Assembly (NCBI GenBank): GCA_009692905.1
Contig: SHYI01000050.1
Coordinates: 1 to 7,094 of the forward strand
DNA length: 7,094 bases
Direction of reading: 5' to 3'
DNA from: Chloroflexota bacterium
Lineage (GTDB): Bacteria > Chloroflexota > Limnocylindria > Limnocylindrales > Limnocylindraceae
Part shown: positions 1 to 5,068 of the stretch, piece by piece
Layout: each line of letters starts with the position of its first letter
How positions within the stretch are numbered: position 1 is the stretch's first letter
Notes under the pieces: generated by a model
Told to the model about the DNA's origin: nothing
Database searches by the model: none
What the model saw: the letters and a program-made list of their open reading frames with translations, nothing else
Program-made: the position numbers and the translations under genes

Positions 1-827
1 GCATCCTCCCATGATTCGCCGCGTGCTCGCGCAACGAGGAGGCCGCCGGCGAATGCGTCACCTGCACCCGTGCTGTCGATCCCCGGTGGGAGTGGATGCG
101 CGGGGAGTGCGGCAACGTGCTCACCCTCTGGTGAGCGCACCTCAGCGATCCCTGCACCATGTTTCGCGATGAGGATGGACCCTGGGAGTGGGCGATTAAG
201 TAGATCGAGATAGGCACACTCCTCTTCGTTGGCAAACAAGAGGGTGGGGGCCAGTTCAGCAAAGTGACGACGACTCTCCTCGGGACCCCAGGCGCTCAGC
301 GCACCAACCGAGGAGGCATCGAGCGATGTGGGGATCCCCGCGTCACGTGCGTGGGCGAAGAGTCGACGTGTGGTCTCGCCGAGTGGCTCGCCGAGAAGCG
401 AGTAGGCGGGGGCGTGGAGCCACGATCCGCCTGTCAGGGCCGCAGGGCCCGGGTCACGTAGGGAGAGGGCGGCGGCGCGGTCGGGGAGCATGGTCCGCTC
501 ACCATCTGGTTCAACCACCACCACGATGCTGGCGCTACGGCCACCGCGCTGCAGGAGCGGCTCCACCCCAGCTCGCCGGAGGGCCGCCTCAAGAGCCTCG
601 GCGGTGGCGTCGTCACCGACAGCGCCGATGAAGCGCGCTGAGCCCCCAGCGGCCACCGCCGCCACCGCGACGTTGGCGGCACTCCCACCACGCCGTCGCG
701 TGATCTTGGCGGCGGCGTCGGAGCCGCGCCGCCAGGGTGCGTCAAGCCGCACGGCGATCTCGTCGATCAGGTCGCCCACGCAGACGATCAGTGGGGTTGG
801 GGTCGCTCGGTTCGTTCGGTCGATCAT
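1..827 (-). CDS. PfkB-family carbohydrate kinase, 3' end cut by window edge
   Basis: ATP-dependent kinase of the ribokinase/PfkB superfamily, which phosphorylates a sugar, nucleoside or similar alcohol in the cytoplasm; the substrate cannot be told from this sequence. I translated the minus strand from the ATG at 825-827 and found 275 codons without a stop, running off the left edge. Visible family marks are the N-terminal strand LIVCVGDLIDEIAV (residues 13-26), the first signature GGSAANVAVA (47-56), FIGAVGDD in the next strand, the NEEE metal/phosphate motif (200-203), and the second signature DSTGAGDAFAGG (251-262), where D257 of GAGD is the expected catalytic base. The family is about 300 residues long, so roughly 25-40 C-terminal residues are missing. 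No Shine-Dalgarno lies close to the ATG; the nearest AAGGAG is about 28 bases upstream. The gene diverges from tRNA-Val and is probably unrelated to the translation operon. Confidence 0.9.
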   Translation of the reverse strand, partial: MIDRTNRATPTPLIVCVGDLIDEIAVRLDAPWRRGSDAAAKITRRRGGSAANVAVAAVAAGGSARFIGAVGDDATAEALEAALRRAGVEPLLQRGGRSASIVVVVEPDGERTMLPDRAAALSLRDPGPAALTGGSWLHAPAYSLLGEPLGETTRRLFAHARDAGIPTSLDASSVGALSAWGPEESRRHFAELAPTLLFANEEECAYLDLLNRPLPGSILIAKHGAGIAEVRSPEGEHVAALPAHPLPPGIDSTGAGDAFAGGLLVARARGESWED

Positions 828-861
828 GCGGGGGAGTGTATCGGCTATTCTCTGGCTCCTT
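828..861. promoter_or_regulatory. Divergent intergenic region between sugar kinase and tRNA-Val
   Basis: These 34 bases are the only non-coding DNA between the two divergent genes, so initiation signals for both must lie here or reach into the neighbouring genes. On the minus strand TACACT (835-840) matches the -10 consensus TATAAT at 4 of 6 positions and ends 7 bases before the kinase ATG. On the plus strand TATTCT (846-851) is a possible -10 ending 10 bases before the tRNA 5' end. Neither has a recognisable -35 hexamer at 16-18 bases, so both assignments are weak. Confidence 0.3.
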
Positions 862-938
862 GGGCGGTTAGCTCAGTTGGTTAGAGCGCAGCCTTGACAT
901 GGCTGAGGTCACAGGTTCGAGTCCTGTACCGCCCACCA
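862..938 (+). tRNA. tRNA-Val (anticodon GAC)
   Basis: A complete 77-base cloverleaf including encoded CCA. The acceptor stem GGGCGGT (862-868) pairs perfectly with ACCGCCC (928-934). The D arm is GCTC/GAGC (871-874 and 884-887) with a 9-base loop. The anticodon stem CAGCC/GGCTG (889-893 and 901-905) closes the loop TTGACAT, placing GAC at 34-36 (896-898). The T arm is ACAGG/CCTGT around TTCGAGT. The discriminator A935 and A35 of the anticodon agree with valine identity, and the tRNA reads GUC and GUU codons. It lies 31 bases upstream of the thrS start in the same direction, with no terminator between them. Confidence 0.97.
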
Positions 939-969
939 GAACGTAATGGCGTGGAGAGGGGTCCAAGGG

Positions 970-2811
970 ATGGCAGACGAGGCAGCGGCAGCAGAGGTCG
1001 TCGAGATCGACGAGATCCTTGAAGCCCCCCCGCGCGGCTCTGCCGAGGAGCTTCTCGATGCCGGCGCGAGCGACAACCTCAGCCGCATGCGGCACTCCGC
1101 CGCTCACGTCATGGCCGAAGCGGTCGCGCGCCTCTTCCCTGGCGTAAAGCTCGGCATCGGCCCAGCGATCACCGATGGTTTCTACTACGACTTCCTACTA
1201 GAGCGCGCCCTCACCCCCGACGATCTGGCCGCCATTGAGGCCGAGATGTCGAAGAGCATCACCGCGAACCATACATTCACTCTCGCCGAGCACACCTTCG
1301 ACGATGAGCGTGTCGCACTGGTGCGCGGGGATCAACCCTTCAAGATTGAGATCATGGACGACCTCGCCAAGGCTGCCGCAGCGGAGGGGAAGCTTGCCCC
1401 GAGCGTCACGACCTATCAGCACGGCGAATTCCAAGACCTCTGTCGAGGACCGCATGTTGAGAGCACGGGGAAGATCGGTCCGTTCAAGTTGCTCTCGATT
1501 GCGGGAGCATATTGGCGCGGGAAGAACGATCGACCGATGCTGCAGCGCATCTATGGCACCGCGTGGGAGACGCAAGAGCAGATTGACCAGTACCTGTGGC
1601 GCCGTGATGAGGCCCGCAAGCGCGACCATCGCAAGCTCGGCGTAGCGCTCGACCTCTTCTCGTTCCACGACGTCTCGCCTGGGAGTGCCTTCTGGCACCC
1701 AAAGGGGCAACGACTCTGGCGCACGCTCGAAGGTGCGATGCGTGAGATGCAGGATCGCCGCGGCTATCAGGAGATCTCTACGCCGATCGTCGTCAGCAAG
1801 CACCTCTGGGAGCAGTCGGGCCACTGGGATCTCTATCGCGAGAACATGTTCATCATTGAATCCGAGGGTGAAGAGTTCAGCCTCAAGCCGATGAACTGCC
1901 CCGAGAGCACCGTGATCTATCGCACGCGCACGCGCAGCTACCGTGATCTCCCGTTGCGACTCTCCGAATACGGTCGACTGCATCGCAACGAACTGTCGGG
2001 AACACTGAGCGGACTCACCCGAGTGCGTCACTTCATCCAAGATGATGGCCACATCTACGTACGCCCAGACCAGATTGAATCCGAAGTCGCAGCGCTGTTA
2101 GAAGAGGTTCGTGAGGTCTATGCCTGGTTCGATCTGCCAGTGGAATTTGTCTTCTCGACCAAGCCTGCCAAGGCACTTGGCGATCCCAAGCTCTGGGAGA
2201 AGGCGGAGTCGATGATCGAGAAGGCGCTGCGCGACTCTGGCGCTAAATGGCAACTCAAGCCTGGTGACGGTGCCTTCTACGCGCCGAAGATCGACATCAT
2301 CGTGCGCGACGCGCTTGGACGTGAGTGGCAGACGGCAACCGTGCAGGTTGACCTTGTGATGCTCCCGGAGCGATTCGATCTTACGTATACCGATGAGGCG
2401 GGGGAGCGCGTCCGCCCGATCGCCATTCACCGTGCGATCTACGGCTCGCTGGAGCGCTTCATCGGCATCTTGGTCGAACACTACGCTGGGGCCTTCCCGT
2501 TCTGGCTGGCCCCTGAGCAGGTCGTCATCATCCCGATTGCCGACCGCCACCTTGAATTCGTTACGGCGGGTGCCGCAGTGCTGCGCGCCGCCGGCATCCG
2601 CGTCAGCATCGATGACTCGTCGAACCGCATGCAGAATAAGATCCGTTTGGCTCAGGAGCAGAAGGTGCCATTGATGCTCGTCGTGGGCGATAAGGAGATT
2701 GAGGTTGGCGGGGCCGCGCCACGTTGGCGCGATGGCACCCAGGAGCCTGCAACCAGCTGGGAGGCTCTCGCAGCCACCCTCGCGGCGCGCGCGGCCGCTC
2801 GCACCGCGTGA
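970..2811 (+). CDS. thrS: Threonyl-tRNA synthetase lacking the TGS domain
   Basis: Class II synthetase that charges tRNA-Thr in the cytoplasm. I choose the ATG at 970 (613 residues) because GGAGAGGGG lies about 8-10 bases upstream; an in-frame ATG at 946 would add eight residues but has no Shine-Dalgarno and sits 8 bases after the tRNA. The order is an acidic Ala/Glu-rich tail (1-40), the editing domain with H42xxxH46 and C158/H162 (CRGPH), the catalytic core, and the anticodon-binding domain from about 511. The expected zinc ligands are C310 (MNCP), H361 (QDDGHIY) and H487 (AIHRA); R339 in LHRNE and R496 in ERF correspond to the motif 2 and motif 3 arginines. The roughly 60-residue N-terminal TGS domain of the E. 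coli enzyme (642 residues) is absent. MNCPEST replaces the usual MNCPGH. Nothing suggests loss of function. Confidence 0.97.
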   Translation: MADEAAAAEVVEIDEILEAPPRGSAEELLDAGASDNLSRMRHSAAHVMAEAVARLFPGVKLGIGPAITDGFYYDFLLERALTPDDLAAIEAEMSKSITANHTFTLAEHTFDDERVALVRGDQPFKIEIMDDLAKAAAAEGKLAPSVTTYQHGEFQDLCRGPHVESTGKIGPFKLLSIAGAYWRGKNDRPMLQRIYGTAWETQEQIDQYLWRRDEARKRDHRKLGVALDLFSFHDVSPGSAFWHPKGQRLWRTLEGAMREMQDRRGYQEISTPIVVSKHLWEQSGHWDLYRENMFIIESEGEEFSLKPMNCPESTVIYRTRTRSYRDLPLRLSEYGRLHRNELSGTLSGLTRVRHFIQDDGHIYVRPDQIESEVAALLEEVREVYAWFDLPVEFVFSTKPAKALGDPKLWEKAESMIEKALRDSGAKWQLKPGDGAFYAPKIDIIVRDALGREWQTATVQVDLVMLPERFDLTYTDEAGERVRPIAIHRAIYGSLERFIGILVEHYAGAFPFWLAPEQVVIIPIADRHLEFVTAGAAVLRAAGIRVSIDDSSNRMQNKIRLAQEQKVPLMLVVGDKEIEVGGAAPRWRDGTQEPATSWEALAATLAARAAARTA

Positions 2812-2884
2812 GGGTGCTACGCTCGCTACCCCCGCAAGGACGCTGTCCTCGGGTCCAAGGCTGATGATCGTGAGGGTCTGACCG
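2812..2884 (+). promoter_or_regulatory. thrS-infC intergenic leader
   Basis: A 73-base spacer ahead of infC. It holds a small perfect hairpin, AGGAC (2837-2841) with GTCCT (2845-2849) around a 3-base loop; the GGAC half could instead pair with GTCC at 2853-2856. Neither is followed by a T-tract, so they do not look like an intrinsic terminator. The infC Shine-Dalgarno TGAGGG (2871-2876) lies near its 3' end. I see no convincing promoter hexamers, so infC is most simply read from the thrS transcript. Confidence 0.4.
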
Positions 2885-2888
2885 ATTA
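2865..2888 (+). promoter_or_regulatory. Possible hairpin over the infC AUU start codon
   Basis: TGATCG (2865-2870) can pair with CGATTA (2883-2888), giving six pairs including one G-U. The stem contains the whole AUU start codon (2885-2887), and the Shine-Dalgarno GAGGG lies in the 12-base loop. The pairing is seen in the sequence; a regulatory role is inference, and the stem is short and rather weak. Confidence 0.35.
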
Positions 2889-3460
2889 AGGATCTACGCA
2901 TCAATACCCAGATCCGCGTCCCACAGGTGCGCGTTCTGGATGAAGAGGGGAACCAGCTCGGCGTTCTCGCTACCCCCGAAGCCCTGCGACAGGCACAGGA
3001 GCGCGGCCTTGACCTCGTAGAGATCGCCCCAACCTCGGCCCCCCCTGTCTGCAAATACCTCGACTACGGCAAGTTCAAGTACGAGGCCCAGAAGAAGGAG
3101 CAGGACGCCCGTAAGCGTCAGAAGGTTGCCGACCTGAAGGAGCTTCGCTGCACCCCCAAGATCGGGGATGCCGACCTGCAGACCAAGATCCGCCAGGCTC
3201 ATAAGTTCCTCTCGGGGGGCGACCGGGTGAAATTCTCGGTCAAGTTCCGTGGCCGTGAGATGACCCACCCTGAGATTGGGCGGGCCATTTTGGACCGGGT
3301 TGTGAAGGGATTGGCCGATGTGGCCCAGCTCGAACGCCCCTCACTCCTCGAGGGACGCTTCCTCTCCATCCAACTGGTAGCATTACCCCGACAGAAGGGT
3401 CAGACGGCCCCGGCACCCGGCACCGATGAGCCGGCCGTACCAGCCCTTGAAGGGGAGTAA
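2885..3460 (+). CDS. infC: Translation initiation factor IF-3 with AUU start codon
   Basis: IF3 binds the 30S subunit, prevents premature 50S joining and rejects non-canonical start codons and wrong initiator tRNA. Starting at ATT 2885 the protein has 191 residues. The N-domain begins MKDLRINTQIRVPQVRVLDEEG and ends at the signature K57-YLDYGKFKY; a basic linker helix (EAQKKEQDARKRQK) joins it to the C-domain, which contains FRGREMTHPEIG. An Ala/Pro/Glu-rich tail of about 20 residues follows. An in-frame TGA at 2879-2881 leaves only two sense codons before KDLRIN, CCG and ATT. The first ATG/GTG in frame is GTG 2927, which would delete the conserved RIN..IR strand. TGAGGG lies 8 bases before the ATT. 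In E. coli an AUU start lets IF3 repress its own synthesis, and the same is likely here. The stop codon is 2 bases before rpmI. Confidence 0.93.
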   Translation: MKDLRINTQIRVPQVRVLDEEGNQLGVLATPEALRQAQERGLDLVEIAPTSAPPVCKYLDYGKFKYEAQKKEQDARKRQKVADLKELRCTPKIGDADLQTKIRQAHKFLSGGDRVKFSVKFRGREMTHPEIGRAILDRVVKGLADVAQLERPSLLEGRFLSIQLVALPRQKGQTAPAPGTDEPAVPALEGE

Positions 3461-3462
3461 CC

Positions 3463-3663
3463 ATGCCAAAGATGAAGACACACAAGGGCGCGCAGAAGCG
3501 CATCGGATTCACGGGCTCAGGGAAGCCGATCCGCGTGAAGTCGTGGCGTGGCCATCACCTTGAAATCAAATCGTCCCGACGCATCCGCCGCTACGCGGGG
3601 AAGGCCGTCCTCGGGACCACGCACAAGAATCAGATTTCACGCCTGCTGCCGTACGGCGGCTGA
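3463..3663 (+). CDS. rpmI: Large-subunit ribosomal protein bL35
   Basis: A 66-residue basic protein of the 50S subunit. It begins MPKMKTHKGAQKRIGFTGSG, the hallmark MPK.KTHKGA.KR.. start of bL35, followed by the K/R-rich core HHLEIKSSRRIRR and ending LLPYGG; the family is usually 64-66 residues. The start ATG is only 2 bases after the infC stop, and its Shine-Dalgarno AGGGGAG (3451-3457) lies inside the last codons of infC. CCCT (3444-3447) could pair with AGGG (3451-3454) over this site, so passage of infC-translating ribosomes may help open it; that is inference. It sits between infC and rplT, the arrangement conserved across bacteria. Confidence 0.97.
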   Translation: MPKMKTHKGAQKRIGFTGSGKPIRVKSWRGHHLEIKSSRRIRRYAGKAVLGTTHKNQISRLLPYGG

Positions 3664-3685
3664 GCGACAACGAGAGGAGTAGAAG

Positions 3686-4036
3686 ATGGCACGAGTTAAG
3701 CGCGGAGTTGCCGGTCACAAGCGCCACAAGCGCCTGCTTCAGGCTGCTGAGGGGCGACGTGGCTCACGCCACAAGCTCATTCGTCCGGCGCGTGAGGCCC
3801 TGCTCCACGCCCTTGCCTACGCAACGCGAGACCGACAGCAGCGCAAGCGCCAGATGCGTGAGCTGTGGATTCACCGCGTTAACGCAGCGGCTCGCCTCAA
3901 CGGCGTCTCCTACTCACAGTTCATCGCCGGCCTCAAGCGCAACAACATTGCGATTGACCGCAAGATGTTGGCCGACCTCGCTGTTCGCGATGCCGCGGCA
4001 TTCACGGCGGTCGCGGTCGCAGCGAAGCGCGCCTAG
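3686..4036 (+). CDS. rplT: Large-subunit ribosomal protein bL20
   Basis: A 116-residue 23S rRNA-binding protein needed early in 50S assembly; in E. coli and Bacillus it also represses its own operon by binding the mRNA. It begins MARVKRGV, carries the basic N-terminal extension, then the conserved [20 protein letters not shown] segment and the globular C-domain [29 protein letters not shown]. Length is normal. The segment usually reading KGYRGAR is EGRRGSR here, a local variation in an otherwise typical protein. GAGGAG (3674-3679) lies 6 bases before the ATG. The gene ends with TAG 4034-4036 in the same frame as pheS. Whether the bL20 repressor site is present upstream cannot be judged by eye. 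Confidence 0.97.
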   Translation: MARVKRGVAGHKRHKRLLQAAEGRRGSRHKLIRPAREALLHALAYATRDRQQRKRQMRELWIHRVNAAARLNGVSYSQFIAGLKRNNIAIDRKMLADLAVRDAAAFTAVAVAAKRA

Positions 4037-4043
4037 CCCCTTC

Positions 4044-4061
4044 GGTCCGCGGTAGTGGACC
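4044..4061 (+). promoter_or_regulatory. Hairpin sequestering the pheS GUG start codon
   Basis: GGTCCGC (4044-4050) pairs with GTGGACC (4055-4061) around a GGTA tetraloop, giving seven contiguous pairs with one G-U. The GUG start codon of pheS is exactly the first three bases of the 3' arm. The stem base is 7 bases after the rplT stop, within the footprint of a terminating ribosome. There is no T-tract, so it is not a typical terminator. The structure is read directly; its role in translational coupling is inferred. Confidence 0.5.
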
Positions 4062-5068
4062 TCGCAGCGCTCGAGAAACAACTCCGCACACTGCAGGCTG
4101 ACGCCGCAACGCGCATTGCTGCTGCTGCTTCGACCGCTGATCTCGACGAGCTTGGCTCATCGCTCCTCGGGAAGCGTGGTGCCATCACCGAGATCCTTCG
4201 CGGCATCGGCGCCCTCCCTGCGGACGATCGCCCCAAGATCGGTGTCGTTGCGAATGAGGTGCGCGCTGCGCTTGATGCGTCAGTCACCGCCCGGCGCGTT
4301 GCCCTCTCAGCGGGTGAGCTTCTGGAGCGCATCGAGCGAGAACGAGTTGACGCAACCACCCCAGGCCCAGCTCCGCGGATCGGCTCGCTCCATCCAATCC
4401 CAGAGACGATCGCCGCGATTGCCGAGATCATGGCCTCGTTCGGCTTCGTCGTTGCCGAAGGTGAAGAGATTGAAGACGACGTCACCAACTTTCAGTTGCT
4501 GAACATTCCAGAGGATCACCCGTCGCGCGACCTTTGGGACACGCTCTATTTGCAGGAGCCAGGGCGACTGCTCCGCACGCACACGTCGCCAGGGCAGATC
4601 CGCACGATGCAGGCCGGCGGTCCACCGATTCGCGTGATCCTTCCTGGTCGCTGCTTCCGCTACGAGGCGGTCGATGCGAGCCATGGCTTTGAGTTCCATC
4701 AGGTCGAAGGGCTGCTCGTTGACCGCGGCGCAACGCTCGCCGACCTCAAGGGGATCCTCGACGAGTTGGCGAAGGGCCTCTTCGGCTCAGCGGCACGCAC
4801 CAGGTTTAGGCCGGGGTATTACCCGTTCACCGAGCCGTCCGTCGCAGTAGACGTTTCGTGGCCAGGGAGCAAGGACGGTTGGATGACGATTCTCGGCGCT
4901 GGGATGGTGCACCCCGTGGTGCTTGAGAATGGCGGCATCGACCCAGAGACGCATCAAGGGTTCGCCTTCGGTCTCGGCGTTGAGCGCATCGCAATGTTGC
5001 GCCATGACATTCCTGACCTCCGCGCCTTCCTTGAGAACGATCTGCGCTTCTTGGCGGGATTCCGATGA
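4055..5068 (+). CDS. pheS: Phenylalanyl-tRNA synthetase alpha subunit
   Basis: Catalytic subunit of the alpha2beta2 class II PheRS, which activates phenylalanine and charges tRNA-Phe. The 337 residues match the family length. An N-terminal coiled-coil arm (about 1-105, with LGKRGAIT at 38-45) precedes the catalytic core. Core motifs are NFQLLNIPEDHPSRD, LLRTHTSPGQIR, motif 2 GRCFRYEAVDASHGFEFHQ (R199 and R202), PGYYPFTEPS, GAGMVHP and motif 3 GFAFGLGVERIAM (R311). The start is GTG at 4055, since only six codons separate it from the in-frame rplT stop and no other initiator lies there. No Shine-Dalgarno is visible, and the GTG is in a predicted hairpin. The last codons overlap pheT in ATGA. 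Confidence 0.96.
   Translation: MDLAALEKQLRTLQADAATRIAAAASTADLDELGSSLLGKRGAITEILRGIGALPADDRPKIGVVANEVRAALDASVTARRVALSAGELLERIERERVDATTPGPAPRIGSLHPIPETIAAIAEIMASFGFVVAEGEEIEDDVTNFQLLNIPEDHPSRDLWDTLYLQEPGRLLRTHTSPGQIRTMQAGGPPIRVILPGRCFRYEAVDASHGFEFHQVEGLLVDRGATLADLKGILDELAKGLFGSAARTRFRPGYYPFTEPSVAVDVSWPGSKDGWMTILGAGMVHPVVLENGGIDPETHQGFAFGLGVERIAMLRHDIPDLRAFLENDLRFLAGFR

Noticed and set aside
434..745. Minus-strand open frame of 103 codons
   Set aside because: It is another frame of the same strand as the PfkB kinase, whose frame carries all family motifs; this one is a shadow.
946..969. Upstream ATG as thrS start, giving eight more residues
   Set aside because: It has no Shine-Dalgarno, is 8 bases from the tRNA 3' end, and the extra residues (MAWRGVQG) overlap the ribosome binding site of the ATG at 970.
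862..969. tRNA-like region as a tRNA-Thr mimic operator or T-box controlling thrS
   Set aside because: It folds as a complete functional tRNA with encoded CCA and a valine anticodon, not a threonine one, and no T-box sequence or specifier-terminator structure is present.
1198..2052. Long minus-strand open frame (284 codons) inside thrS
   Set aside because: It lies wholly antisense to a well-conserved synthetase, has no recognisable motif, and such frames arise from codon bias in GC-rich genes. The same applies to antisense frames at 2098-3054 and 5254-6111.
959..2860. Ten-base repeat GGGTCCAAGG at 959-968 and 2851-2860, in front of thrS and infC
   Set aside because: Exact 10-base matches are expected several times by chance in 7 kb, and the two copies sit at different distances from their start codons.
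2927..2929. GTG as the infC start
   Set aside because: It would remove the conserved N-terminal strand of IF3 and lacks a Shine-Dalgarno; the ATT at 2885 fits better on both counts.
4044..4061. rplT-pheS hairpin as a transcription terminator
   Set aside because: No T-tract follows and the stem overlaps the start codon of pheS, so termination here is unlikely.
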